Assembly: GCF_002865645.1 (NCBI RefSeq)
Contig: NW_020194600.1
Location: forward strand, 750,047 to 814,046
DNA from: Hyaloscypha bicolor E
Lineage: Eukaryota; Ascomycota; Leotiomycetes; Helotiales; Hyaloscyphaceae
Length of the DNA: 64,000 nt
Reading direction: 5' to 3'
Shown here: piece after piece, positions 48,080-61,000 of the stretch
Position numbering within the stretch: position 1 is the first letter of the stretch
Layout of the letters: every line of letters begins with the position of its first letter
Made by a program: the position numbers and the translations under genes
The notes under the pieces: model-generated
What the model was told of the DNA's origin: nothing
The model's input: the letters and a program-made list of their open reading frames with translations, nothing else
Database searches by the model: none

Positions 48080-50418
48080 ATGGCAGACATGTCGAAGAAG
48101 ACCGACGGGCCAGCCCCAGACTCCGCAGAAGGATATGATGCCTCCCTCCTCCCCGACTTCGACCACGAGTTCGTCTCCGACGCCGACCTAGCAGCGTTCG
48201 CCAACGCCCTCTCGGCGCCCGATCCAAGTCCCAGCTCCGAAGACCTGACTCTCCTTTCACCGCAACTACACTCACCGACAACAAACAGGAATAGCTTCGA
48301 TAGTTCGAGAAGGGAGAGCGCGGTTGTGAGTCGGAGGGACAGCGTGATCGGGGGAGACGGAGCGAGGAGCAGGGAGAGTCTGTTTATCACGGCGCAGAAT
48401 GATTGGGCGCCTGTGACGCCCAAGCGGTGGCGGAAACGGGACAGCAGGAGGGGGAAAGGAGGGAGGTCTTCGAAAGGGAAGGAAAAGGAGAAGGGGAAGA
48501 CTGGGGGCGGGGGGAGGAGGAGCAGGGATGAGACGAGAGAGGGGTATCTGTATACGTTGCTGAAATGGCCGTTCCTAGGTGTTGTAGGAGCGTGGGTCGT
48601 GGGCCTGGGCATCAGCTATCTGTTCACGCGGTTGTATATTTGGCTCTATGAGCACTTTGTTGCGTGGCGGGGGAAGAGGGAGCGTATACGGCAGAAGCTT
48701 CATGCTACGAGTAATTACTCGGATTGGGTCATGGAGGCGAAGGAGCTGGATACGTTTCTGGGGAACGATAAGTGGAAGGATATGGACGAGTTTGCGTACT
48801 ATGATTCGAAGACTGTTAGGAGGGTCTTGGATCAGATTAGGAAGTGTAGGAGGAAGATTGAGCAGGAGGAGAGTAGTAGTAAGATAGGGATGGGAAATGG
48901 GAACTCGGGCCCTTCGAAAGCGGTGGACGACTTGAAAGCCCTGATTGAGGCGTGTGTGAAGAACAATTTTGTGGGGGTGGAGAATTCGAGGTTATATTCT
49001 CAAACTTATTACGGGACGAAGAACCTGGTTCAGGAATTTGTTGACGAAGGTGAGTATTCTAAATCCAATTAAGAAATCAACTAACTAACGATTCTGCAGT
49101 CGAAAAAGGCCTGACGATACTCGTCAACACGGACAAACTCCTTCCGGATGAGAAGAGAACGCTGTTCAAACGTTTGCATACAAACTACGGCCGAACAGCA
49201 CTTTGTTTATCCGGGGGAGCGTCATTTGCATATTACCACTTTGGTGTGGTGAAAGCCCTCCTGGACGCAGATCTATTACCGGAAGTTATCACAGGAACTT
49301 CTGGTGGAGCGTTGATTGCTGCACTGGTAGCGACAAGGACGAATGACGAGCTCAAAAAGTTGCTCGTTCCAGCACTAGCAGGGAGAATCAATGCCTGCTC
49401 AGAGCCTTTCACCGTTTGGGCGCCAAGATGGTGGAAAACAGGTGCCAGATTCGATTCGCTGGATTGGGCTAAGAGATGCAGTTGGTTCACAAGAGGGAGC
49501 ATGACTTTCCGAGAGGCATATGAGAGGACAGGGAGAATACTCAACGTCTCTTGTGTCCCTGCTGATCCTCATTCTCCAACTATTCTAACAAACTACCTGA
49601 CAGCCCCTGACTGTGTCATTTGGTCAGCAGTCTTAGCATCAGCCGCGGTACCGGGTATCTTGAATCCGGTGGTGCTAATGATGAAGACTCGAGATGGAAG
49701 CCTCGTTCCCTACTCCTTCGGCCATAAATGGAAAGACGGCAGTCTCCGTACCGATATCCCACTCAAAGCACTCAACCTCCACTTCAACGTCAACTTCAGC
49801 ATCGTCTCACAAGTCAACCCACACATCAACCTCTTTTTCTTCTCCTCCCGCGGTTCGGTCGGACAGCCAGTCACCCACAGACGAGGACGCGGCTGGCGAG
49901 GCGGGTTCTTAGGAAGTGCTACCGAGCAATACCTCAAACTCGATCTCAACAAATGGCTTAAAGTGGTCCGGCATCTCGAGCTTTTACCTCGACCTTTGGG
50001 GCAGGACTGGAGCGAGATCTGGCTGCAGCAATTTTCAGGCACAATCACCATCTGGCCGCGCTCCATCATCTCTGATTTCTGGCGGATACTAAGTGATCCC
50101 AACCCGAAGCAACTAGCTAGGATGCTCCACGTCGGCCAACAGAGCGCGTTCCCGAAACTCAAATTCCTTGCCAATCGCCTGAAAATCGAAAGAGTCATAG
50201 AGAGAGGGAGGCGGGAAACTCGAGTTGGGGTCAGAAGGGGAAGCATCGAGAGTATCCTCAGTGAAGACGATATGCGGAGCTTGCTGCGGCACAGCGAAGA
50301 GAATACGGAGAACGCGACGGCGACGGAGGAGGATACCGATGCTGTGACTACCGGGGATGAGTTTGAGGATGCGGTGATGGAAAGGGAGGAGTTGTTAGAT
50401 AAGGAGAGGATGGAATAG
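48080..50418 (+). CDS. Patatin-like phospholipase/triacylglycerol lipase
   Basis: Exons 48080-49049 and 49100-50418 encode 762 residues. The N-terminal 150 residues are Ser/Arg/Lys-rich and disordered. A membrane segment (about 158-190, KWPFLGVVGAWVVGLGISYLF) follows, then a helical domain characteristic of fungal patatin-like lipases near yeast Tgl3/4/5. The catalytic domain starts near 345: the oxyanion loop is CLSGGASFAYYHFG, the nucleophile is S391 in GTSGG and the dyad acid is D536 in KDGS. The protein is probably bound to ER or lipid droplets and hydrolyses acyl esters. The C-terminal 60 residues are acidic. The single intron has a doubled CTAACTAAC branch region. Substrate (triacylglycerol or phospholipid) cannot be told from sequence. 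Confidence 0.92.
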
Positions 50419-50904
50419 TTGTGTATATAATGGGTTGGTGTGGCAAAATTGGGCATTTCTGCGTCTATACCATGCATGTTGAGGTCGACTCATTCGCGGC
50501 GAGTGGACAGACAGATAATGCATGTCATTTGCTATAGGTGCAGCTCCTTCCTTGCTACCTTCGCTAATTTTACGCCGCGAGGTGTATCGAAATAGTCTTA
50601 ACCACAATCCTCTGGCGAGCGAGCCCTCCTTACAGTATTCCTCTTCAGCCCCGACAAGACAACATCCAAATCGGTCTTCGGCCGGTGGTGAGTGGCCCTG
50701 AGGAGAGGTCGTCTGGGCGCGGGTACGAGGTGTGGGTGCAAGCAGTGGGGACTGAGGGGCCGTCGATTATGGGATAGGAGAGGGTGTAGGGCACCGGCAC
50801 TGGCAAGCCATGATACACGAGATTGTTCATGTCGAATGTGACATGGATGGTGCGGGGGTCTGGATCCTGTTGCTGGTAGCTGTATCGGGATCTGGAAGGC
50901 AGAC

Positions 50905-51300
50905 TTAGGGATCTGAAGAGCAACGGCTTGCTGCTTCCTGCAGAAATAGCTTGCATGACGAAGGCACATGGTGAAAATTCGAAGTCACGGCAGGATTCAG
51001 ATCCAAACTGGGCTGCATGCCTCTTTCTCCGCGTGTCTGGCTATCTGGTATGGGAGTGGAGTGGAGGTCGGACCCTGACAGTGCGGGAGAGTAGACCTGG
51101 AGGGGGATCTCGTTGGGGGGTCGTGTAGGGGGTCTAGATGGGGATTTGGGTTCCTTAGAGGGAGATTTCTGAGATGGATTGCGAATTGGACGGAGACTTT
51201 GATGAAGAGATCTGCGATTGCAGTTGTTGAATGGATACTTGGGTGGCAATTTGGAGGCGGGCTTGCGAGGAGAGCTCCCCTTGCTCCTGGTGATGCCCAT
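50905..51300 (-). CDS. Questionable small Pro/Ser-rich ORF
   Basis: This is an open frame of 131 codons from a true ATG at 51300, basic and rich in Pro, Ser and Arg, with no recognised family. A second frame (50645-50956, minus) downstream could be a continuation, but no intron that joins the two in phase was found. It may be a real short gene, a decayed one or chance. It lies convergent to the patatin gene. Confidence 0.25.
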   Translation of the reverse strand: MGITRSKGSSPRKPASKLPPKYPFNNCNRRSLHQSLRPIRNPSQKSPSKEPKSPSRPPTRPPNEIPLQVYSPALSGSDLHSTPIPDSQTRGERGMQPSLDLNPAVTSNFHHVPSSCKLFLQEAASRCSSDP

Positions 51301-54300
51301 CTTGTCTCGTTCAAAGAAGACATTTTAAGAGGTGGCCTAAAACTCTTGATCTCATAGAAGGGGGGGGGGTAACAATATGGATGCTCTCAAGTGACAGCAA
51401 GATCAATTTCAAGTGGAAAGAAATGTTGTAAGAGACCCAGAGGATAAGCTTATTCTTTACCCATACCAGTCTTCTGTTCATGAACTCAGCATGGAGAATT
51501 TATTAATACACACAATTGCTTTCTCAAGTTATGTTCTTGCAGTCCATTTCCGGGCAACCTTGGCCTTCTCTTGGCTTCATTATCTTTGTATCGACCCCTA
51601 TTTGCATCCAACAGGAACCAGCAGTGCAATTATTCAGACTCGAACTTTGACTTGAAGATTACTTAACCCAAGGAAGTAGTCCAAAAAATTGGGGAAATTT
51701 CAGTCACTCATTAGGAGGTGGAATCCTTATCGTTGAGGTCGATTGCTCGTCCGAGAACGAATCCAGTATTCTCCTCCTTATCCACCTTCCGCAAACGGAA
51801 ATCCTCGAGGCACCCCAACTTCCAAGAGTCGAGAAATATCTAATCCCCCCCCCCCCCTTTCAACGGCTGCAAGCAGAATGTTTCAGATTCGACGATGTGC
51901 AACAAATCTCGACAGTTTGTTTGCTACTAACGTATTCTGCCCAGGTGGTATTCCGACGGACTGCGGAATGGCTTCATAACACCAAACACTTCAAGTAATC
52001 TTTGCAGCAACGTAATTTATTATTGGCATGAGCTAAGTAAAAGGAGATCAATTCCATCAAATACGTAATGCGGTTCTAGAGGAGAAGAAATTTGTTTAGA
52101 GAAGGTCATCTAATATCGAAGTGTTTAATGTGTTCTGCAATTGAAAATAAGCAGCGATCCGACCCACCTCAAGTGGACTTTAGACTTTCAACTCAAGGAC
52201 GCAATCAGATTTTCTTTCGAAGTGTTTTCTATGAAAAACAAGCTCGTGGCGAATTTCAAAAGTCTAGAACATCAAACAGGGGTCTGCATGATGTAGGTGG
52301 TCCTCCGATCCGAGTTCTCGGGTACGATCCTAGGGAGCATTGGGTCTTGTGGAACACGAACACCACACACTCAACACAATCCATTCCGCAAACTTCACTC
52401 CTTCCTTAAGATTCTCAATTACATCACGTCTCGCCCATCTCTCTGGATCCATTTATTCAACTTCCTTGGATCCATACCCCCTCCTTCAAAGCTCCAATCA
52501 ATTAAGAAAAATTCCAATTACCCACAAATCCCATACCCGATTTCTCGGGTCGGCTACAACCCTCCCCCACACAGTCTCCACAAGGGGCTTCTTAGAAATC
52601 GACCATGGTCCAGACCGCGCCACCTTCCAAAGAGGCTGAAACCCAGAAGCCGAAGATGGACCCCACCAATAATAATACGTCCCGATTAATGTCACCGACG
52701 TACGATTTCCGCGTTTCTGGAGCGTTGTCCAACTCGTCTTCGTGTGAAAAGTACTGCTATTGGTGGATTGTGATGGCGAAAGGGGGCGGGAGAAGGATTA
52801 CTGATCATTGAAGTGGACAATGGGAAGAATTGACTGCATGTGGACATGAGGCGCTGAAGATAGCATGATTGTAAGTCATTTTCGAGTCGGCACGGAAACG
52901 GATGGAGCGAGCCGGATTACGATGTGCAACAAAGCTGTAGAATTATTGAAGGGATGGAGAATGTGTGGATGTGTTGTGAGGCTTTAACGATAGGATTGAT
53001 TACTGATTATGAGTTTGTGGTGCAGTGAACCCTTGAAGAAGCTGCATGGATTATTTGAGGAGAAAGTGGTGTTATGTTTCTATCTCGAGGTTAGGATTTA
53101 TGCAAGCGGTGAGGAGGGGGGTAATATCAAATAAGTGACTGGTTATTCTGGTTCTGTTTGGCTATGTGGAATCGGTGGAGTGGAGACTGTGTGTGTGTGT
53201 TGTTAACTTTGACAACGCGACCCCTGAATAGGACGAAGGGATCGGAGAAAAGGTCCGGAGAAAGAAAACTGTGTAAGGTCCTTCGGCTCCACATGAGATG
53301 CTCGACGTGCAACAAAGATGCTTGAAGATGTTGATAATGAGAAGTGATTGGAGTTGTATTAAAATGGCTTGTGCAGTGGAAGTCTCACCGACGCCATTCT
53401 CCAAGGGATAATACTGGAGGTATACGATCGAAAACTGCCACATCGGGTGACGCCAACTCAGAGGCAGACTTGGTACCAAGGCGCATTTCGTTTTCGCACT
53501 TGTCATCAAGGTTGAACCAGCACTCAGGGTGTTTTCCAACTGAGATGGATACCTGCAAGTGGCTTGTGTCGAAGCGGTCAACAGCTCGCTTCTCTACTAT
53601 TGGGGCAGGTATCTGTACTCTCAGGCTGGCTAGAATGCTCATCGGAAACCTAGCTCCATAGCAAGTAATATCCCCCCAAAGGACTAGTCAAAGCGCATCA
53701 TGCGGACTTTGTACTCACATTGTTTGTTGTCGCAGCTTGTTGTTGGTCGACGAAACTGGATCCTGTGGTGAATAGCATCCAGGATGATCATTCAACTCAA
53801 ATAGAGAGTGTGGAATCTGCCTCGCCATGGCCCATGATATCATGGTGCCAAGCGGATTGACCCTGTGTATATGATGATCGTGGCGCTGCTCCAGCCGATT
53901 CTCAAGTGGCCTTTCATAGCTGCCTTGAAGAGAGTGGAGTATCCCCCATACATATGGTTTCGCGGGGAGTTGGCGTGCTTGGATTTGGCATTGATCCAGT
54001 TTGCGTAAAGTACACGGGAGAGTTTGAAGATCTCCGCGGGCATAAATATTGACACCTTGCCTTCCCATCAGGTGCCCATGCAGAGAATATTTGCAAGGAG
54101 GGGTTTCGAAGCACCTGACCAAAAGCAATGTGCGGTGAAAGGCTTACCGACATCAGCCTTCGGGGAAGAGCTGGGAGGGGAGGTACATGATAGAAAACTG
54201 CCACATCGGATGATTTCTATATACATGGAGAGTTGGTACTAGATACTTAACTACGCGAAGTGCAACAAAGTTTTCTCAATCTCTTGCTTGAGAGATATGA

Positions 54301-54834
54301 TTGGAGCTCGTTCCATGATGCTGTGCATCAGTGGCCTCCCTTGTGATGTTTCTCCCAGGGGAAAACAAGCAGGAAAACTGATGGAAAAAAGCCACATCGA
54401 ACGACCTCAAGAGCAAGAAGCACTCGCGGCTGGAATTTCTCCGAGCGATGTGCAACAAAAAGGGAAGGAAGCAAGGAAGAGAGTGACGTTGTTTGGTCGG
54501 TTGATGTGGTGTTGACACAGGGAAAAGGGGAACCGAACCCGGGAACTCGGACCGTAACCGATCGCCAGGGCCGATGTACAGTACAAGGCTACCACAAGGC
54601 TGAACACGTGCGTGAGATCGGGTACAGGGGCGGTTACGTACGAGGATACTTTCACCGGCTGGAGATATGTGCTCCTGATCTCTTGACATTGACATCATAT
54701 TCACGTGTGGAAAGAAGTAAAGACGCTCTGGCAATGTAGAGTATGTGGAGCTGAAGAAATTGGGTAAATCAGGCAATGTTAAGACATAGTTACAAGTATG
54801 CCGTCCGCGGGTCGTGATCCCATGCTTTTTTGCT
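51301..54834. other. Gene-poor 3.5 kb interval with short repeats
   Basis: No convincing gene was assembled. An ATG in good context at 52605 opens a 68-codon frame preceded by a CT-rich leader, possibly a first exon, but no downstream exon fits. On the minus strand short frames at 53385-53642 and 53840-54055 have protein-like texture. They accompany a repeated unit described separately. A poly-G tract is near 51361 and a poly-C tract near 51847. Confidence 0.4.
53264..54470 (-). repeat. Diverged copies of a short unit
   Basis: The plus-strand words GAAAACTG, CCACATCG and GTGCAACAAAG recur: full sets at 54193-54270 and 54373-54459, a partial set at 53264-53317, GAAAACTGCCACATCG alone at 53430-53445, and GTGCAACAAAG alone at 52924-52934. 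Read on the minus strand the first words give DVAVF or DVAFF followed by a Pro-rich string, so these may be fragments of a duplicated short coding sequence. Confidence 0.45.
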
Positions 54835-56675
54835 TCATCCATCGACCACTGCTTCCTCAACTTCCCATCCATCCCAAGTTGGAGGATCAAACCCATTCGG
54901 TCTGCTCGTGCGGTCAAAGCCCACTCGCAAACCCTCTATGGTGACAGGGCTTCTGCACCATGATATCTCTTCTTGATACCCTTTACTAAACGCCGTTTGC
55001 ATCAGCTGCTTATCAAAAAGCTCTGGATGAGCCCGCTTCATGCTCTGCAATGCTCTCCCACCAACCTCATCAACACTATCAGCATGTCTTAGATCAAAGA
55101 ATGCGGCGTCATGCTCCGTCCGAATCTTCTCCTGCACCGCATCATCGTAAAGTCCCAGCTGTAGCAGGAATATGTCATATTGACACAAACTGGTCCTCCC
55201 TACCCAACTCCCACCTTCTGTTGCCCTCTTCAAAAGTCCTGTCAGGGCAGCGATAGCTCCCATGCATCCAGTTCCATAATCGGACATTGGGAACGGAGGC
55301 ACGACAGGCTCGTCCAAACCCATGAACTTGCCCTGGGCCCAAGCGACTCCAGTCACGCAATCGGCAATTTGCTGCCAGCCAGGTCGACCTGCCCATTCTC
55401 CTCCGGACCCAAAGCAATTCTCAGCCACGTAGACAATTCCTTTCCCTCTGCCTTTCACAAGCTCAACGACTTGCTCAGGGCCATATCCTAATCTCTCAAG
55501 GCTTCCGGGTCGGTAGCCATCAAGCACAACGTCTGCGGTCCTTAAAAGTTGTTCGAAGGTTCGGCGTCCAGAAGAGGATTTGAGATCCAAATCGCAGGTG
55601 TGTTTTCCAGTATTGCCATCAACTTGAAAGAAGGGAACATCAGAAAGATTCGGGGAAGTGACCTTGATAACCTGGGCTCCGTATTCTGCAAGTATTCGGC
55701 CAATAGCCGGACCGGCAATGATACGGCAAAGTTCCAGTACCCGTATGCCGGAGAGGATTTGCGGTTTTGAGGTGGGATTAGCTGGGGCTGGAGGAGATGA
55801 AAATGCAGCTGGAGGAGAAGAATCATTAATCTTGGTGACCTCCCAAGGTGGAAGAGCGAGAAGAGCGCGGCCCTAGTTACGATATGAGGTTCTGCTCCTC
55901 CAAAAATGAGACACGAGCAGCAACTTACATGGTTCGTGCGCTTAAAATCGTCCCATTTTAATGTTGTGACACCGGCCTGTCGTTCTTTGGCATTCATGGT
56001 CTCCAATTCTGCGGTCGTAAACTGCTTCACATGACTTTCGATCGTGTCGAGGCACCCTCGGTAATCTGTGAGATCGGGTCGGTATGGCTCCAAACCAATC
56101 ATTCGCAACGTCGTCGACGCCTCCAGCGAGCCATGGATGTGGAAATATTCCCCAGGATTCTTGGTTGCGTAAAGGTTTGCGGACAATCGTCGATACAGGA
56201 TGGACTGCGCCTTCAGCAAATCGGTGTCTACAAACTTTGTATCAGCCAGAGTGAATTGTCGACGGTCTGTCGACGCATGACTACCTTTTAGCTTCGATTT
56301 CACCTTGGCATCTTGCTTTCCAAATCCTCCAATTGTTGCGATGTATGTTGAGAACCCGAAGGCCGCGGTTCGTTCGAGGTCGATTTCGATTTTCCTCTTC
56401 GACTCATCTTGATTGAACCGTTCGGCAGCAATAGCTGCAACAACGCTTGCTTCTACTGACTTCAAGGCGACAAGAGCCTCAGTCTCCTTGAACGGGCAAG
56501 GGAAGTATATCTGAGTTCCATCCGTAGTGGTCGTCAAAGTGACGGCCTCAAGGTGCTGGAGGATGCTTGGGGAGAGCTGTTCGGCTGCAGCCTTCCGCAG
56601 AGCTCCGGTGGCTTTCCTGGCGCCATCCAGGACAGAGTACCGGCTGCTTGTGCGAATGCCATTGGTCTGTGTCAT
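54835..56675 (-). CDS. Class III CoA-transferase (CaiB/BaiF-like) family protein
   Basis: Minus-strand exons 56675-56285, 56227-55929 and 55872-54835 give 575 residues. The product has the fungal two-part form. An N-terminal domain (about 1-235) with YFHIHGSLEASTTLRMIGLEPYRPDL is followed after a Pro-rich linker by the canonical half: ILSGIRVLELCRIIAGPAIGRILAEYGAQVIKV, split here as seen, then LDLKSSSGR, ADVVLDGYRPGSLERLG and a late GWQQIADCVTGV. The family moves CoA between acids or acts as racemases. The strand that usually carries the catalytic Asp (VDVSL) reads VGRTSL here, so transfer activity is doubtful. The first intron is 57 nt and in frame; its removal restores KLK-DTDLLKAQ. It is divergent from a Zn2Cys6 regulator. 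A GTG at 56786 in frame was not used. Confidence 0.85.
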
Positions 56676-58077
56676 TGTCTCTGAATTGGTCAGAAAAAGG
56701 AAAGCCCGCAGTTTCGTCGGCTCTGTTATGTATGTCTGAGATCGATAGGAGGAAGGCCCGAGCCCGGCTTGGGGCCTGGTCGTCACTGCTAGCGCAGGTC
56801 AAAGTGTCAATGATGGCATGCTTCGGCCTGCATCTGCTGCTGATCCTGAAGCCCATGATAAGATATGGTCGAGGGCCCGGGACGTGAATAAGAGCTTGGA
56901 GGCTAGTTCGCCGTCTGGGCATTGGGGCACTACCCGACAGAGGAGCAAAGCTTCGTCACTCTTCCTCGGGGCTTTCTCAATGCAGAAGGGGACGTAGCGG
57001 TCAATGCTGGCAGTCCCAAGACCCCGCAGCGTGGAGGAGGTCCCAGCAAGGTGGGGTAGCTCGCGTCAAACCTGGGGTCGGACGGTCAGCTTGCTGGGCT
57101 GGTGTAGTGTAACGCTGTCCAATGGCGAAGATGTGGCTCACAGCTGTCGCGGGCTGCGAAGCCATTTCCGGAGAAGAAGCTGTTGATCAATCAGAGATGC
57201 CGTCCCAGAAACCAATCATCCAGGCCGGACGGCCTGTGTCAGCCATAGCAAAGGTCGGCGGGAACCGCGGGACCCCGGAAGTGGGAGTTGAAGGGGAGGA
57301 CCGAGAGGTGATGTCTCTGGAAAGCCACCTTCTCATCAGCCACACTCCCCTTGGACCCTTCAAAACGCATCAGCACTTGCTTCGAGAGCGCCAATGTAGT
57401 CATCGACATCCAGATTTAAACGGGAGTAGGGCGTCCCGAACTCTTGAACTCGGGACTGAGGGCCTCATCCGATGGTGATACAGCATAAGAGCAGGGAAGT
57501 TGGCAATTGCAGCAGAGTTTTGATGGAGTCAAGGGTGGGGATTGACGTACATTCGACAGAGCAATCTGCGCCGGCTGAAAAATGGGTTTCGTGGCGGCAG
57601 GGGCGATGCGCCGAACTCTTTTCTGCTCAATGATCTTGGTGATTGCTTTGCAATACGATCAACATTTGTGCGACCTGAGGGTGGTACAGCGACAGCTGAA
57701 GAGCGAGGAGCGGCTTGGGACTGGTTTGCTTTTTAGTGTCTGGCGCTCTCCGTGGTGGTTGTGCCCTGGAAGTGTGATGCGTGCGGCGCCCTTCAAAGAC
57801 GGCCAGCATCCGCGACTTCCAACTTTTCGAGCTTCTCCTCAAGCCCTCATCCGATACTGCTCATCTCGAACGCAGCCTCAGACCGGCGGATACAGTACAA
57901 GATACAGTACCCGCAGCAACCCAACGAACCACAGTGTCCAGAAGGCGTCCCATGCTCCCAAGCCACTCGCCCGGCAAAAGCAACGACTCAACGTCCAGAT
58001 CCAGAGCCACAGCCAGAACGAGCCAGGCCTTGAGGAGGATCACCGTCGAATCAGTATGACATGACTGGATAGTCGCC
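56676..58077. promoter_or_regulatory. Divergent promoter region with CGG palindrome
   Basis: This 1.4 kb separates the CoA-transferase-like gene from the Zn2Cys6 regulator. It contains the palindrome CAGGCCGGACGGCCTG at 57221-57236, with inverted CCG and CGG triplets two bases apart, a form zinc-cluster proteins bind. Short frames on both strands lack motifs. Confidence 0.4.
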
Positions 58078-61000
58078 ATGACTCGCCCCAAAGTCGACCC
58101 TGACAAAAGGCAGCGAACTGCCCAAGCATGCGAGTCTTGCAAGCGGAGGAAACAGAAAGTGAGTGAGAATGGTCTCATTTGACTGTGACCTATTCCATCC
58201 GAGTCCCTCTTCTGTCACTCACCCTCGAGCGCCATCACATGATACGTTCCTGTAGTCTAGAATCTCATGTACAATGAGGGATATTACTTCATTTGGCGCA
58301 GGGAGGGCAGCATCCGCTTCAAGTTGATCGACACCGTCGGGAAGACCCAGTGCCGGCTCGGCCCTCCGCTCCAGTGTTTCAGTCACACGTGGAGAGCCAG
58401 GAATCTCATATCCAAATCGATGTTTTTTCATGGTTTCCTTTGAGGCCCCTTGACGTTTCGACGGGTGCCTCAACTACCGGGTCATGTGACCAATATTTCC
58501 TTCTCCAGTGCGCTAGCCAACGTGGGCGAATTCCTGTCAAAACTTCACACGATGGGTTTCTTATTGGTTTCTTCTTGATGCCTTAACAGTTTCCGTCAAC
58601 TTGCCAAGTTCTCAATGTCTCACCGCTTTTTGCTTCCACACCGAAACACCCACTTTGGTGGCTTTCATGACCGTTTCTCCAAGATATGTCGTTAGACTGA
58701 CCCAAACTCCAGTGCAATGGAGTAAAACCTTGTCAGACTTGTGCAAAACGAGGCCTGAGTTGTGTGTATGGAGCCTCCGAAGATGATGCCGATGGGATAC
58801 TTCCTTCACCGAAGCGTCGGATGGTTGACCCTCCCTCGAACGGACATACATCCGGCCCTGCTCATCAGATATCCCCGGAAACTGGCCACACCCAGTCAAG
58901 CCCCCAAGCCCCCCAATGGACTTCAGTGACTGATAGCCATAGACTGATAGTCAATGAGCTTCAGGATGACGATGTGAAGTTGGCTGCTCCGCCGAAGGGC
59001 CTCTTCCTGGAAGGCCAAAGAGATGCGCCCAAGGCAGGACTCAACATTCCCGGCGCTGATTCGGCTCTGGTCTCTGCGGGATCTGTGAGTGAGAAGGATG
59101 AGGAGGCTGAGGTGTATAATTATACTAGAATGCTCCAAGACCCCAGTGGGCGATTGTGTAAGTCATTTATCGGCATGCTCTCTTGCCATTCAGCACTTGG
59201 AGACGTGGAAAGGTCATTAATATGAGTCCATCAGTATACATTGGCGATTCCGCTACCCTGTCGTTCCTTCAATTGATACGAATGATTGTCGACAATGTTG
59301 CAGGCCCGTCACCTTTCACTTTAGACCCCAGACGACACAGAATTGTCGAAAACATCATCACTTTACCAGAAAACATTCGACATACTCACCTGCTTCCTGA
59401 TAGGCAAACGGCCAATATTCTTGTCGAATCGTATTTTACAAATGTAAGCTCAGTCCTCTTGTTGTTTGAAACGTTTCTAAGCTTGAACAGATCAATGGAC
59501 TAGTGGAGGTTTTCCATCGAAAATCATTCATGACCACCCTCGACACGTGCTATTCAGATCCACTGAGCGTGGACCCGAATTGGCTTTGCTTGTTGTTTCT
59601 TGTCCTCGCGATCGGTCTCGTCATGGCTGCTCCATCACCTGGGACTCGTGAGGATGCAATCATACAAAAGCTGAAAGGGGAGCGAGCAGATCGGGCCGAG
59701 GTCTTCTACTTAGACGCTAAGCACCTTAAAGATCCGTCAGCAGGGTTTGAAGATGCGGGATTCTGGAGCATACAGGCACTGACTCTCATGGCCGTGTATA
59801 ACCTAGCGGTCTCCAAAAGGAACGCAGCCTATGCGTTCTACGGTGAGTGGCCTTGCCCTTCAAATATTCACTTGATCTCATCATATCTCAGGCATGGCCG
59901 TACGTTCTGCTTTCGCTTTAGGCCTCCATAGAGAAGAGACAATGTGTATCTTCAGCAGTGCTGAACAGTCCATTAGAAGGAACCTTTGGCGTTCTTTATT
60001 TGTTCTCGACCGGTTTCTGGCCGCTTCACTTGGTCGACCAACAGCCATTCGAGAAAGCGATTGCTCAGGCACCACTTTATCTACTAGAGAGAAAGCTCCT
60101 TTCCCTCAGGCGCCATTTCCAACAGCTGCAAACGCAAACTTCACTGGGCCTCATGCTCTCGGGCTTGAGGCGTCGGTGCGTAGTTGTCACGTGATTGGTG
60201 TCATTCTTGAAAAGGTCTACTCCAAGAGGAAGATTTCCACAAAGATCGCACAGGAAATTGCAGATGCTTGCAAAGCCTGGAATAAAACCCTAGATCCGTC
60301 ATTACACTACCAGCAGGCAAAATCTGCCAGCCCAGCTCAAGGAATTGCGATTCTGCATGTCAACCTTCTGTACTGCCATTCAATTGTTCTACTTACTAGA
60401 CCGTTCTTCTTGTTCGTTATGTATAAGATTCATCAAGATCCAACCAAGGCCGGTCAGCGTTCGGAAAGATCTAGCTCCAGAATGGACAAGTTTGCGGAGG
60501 CCTGTGTGATTTCCAGCAGTCACAGCATTGCCTTGGTTCAGACGGCTTTGGAGGGTCGATACTTGCCACATCGAACTCCCTTCGTCCTGTAAGTCTGATC
60601 TTCGTGAGCACGATTGACCAATGCTCACAAATCTAGTTACTTCCTTTTTGCAGCTGCTCTCATAGTTCTTGCAAATGAGTTTTCGGGCATCTATAATAAT
60701 CCATCAGCAAATTCGAATATCACAAATGCGATCAACATCATGCATTATTTTGCTCAGCAAGATCCGCAAGGAAGCCGGCTACTCTTCATTCTCACCTCCT
60801 TCCGAGACGTTGTCCAGAGAGAGCAAGCCACACGTGATCAGCAGACTCTCAGCGAACAGCAAGCTCAAGCTCAGGCCCAGACATTCGCACAACAGCAACT
60901 GATCCCCGTGAATGACGCTAATGACCCTATGGATAAACTCTTCCAGGGGAAAGGCACACATGCGTCAGAACATCCATCCGCTGCGACCGACCCAATTTCA

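Noticed and set aside
50949..50999. Possible intron joining the two small minus-strand frames near 51 kb
   Set aside because: The candidate is 51 nt and keeps the original frame, leading to the same stop. It does not connect to the second frame.
56228..56284. Reading the CoA-transferase N-terminal part straight through
   Set aside because: The 57-nt stretch is in frame but has GTAGTC and TTTGTAG ends, and its removal restores the conserved KLK-DTDLLKAQ, so it is an intron.
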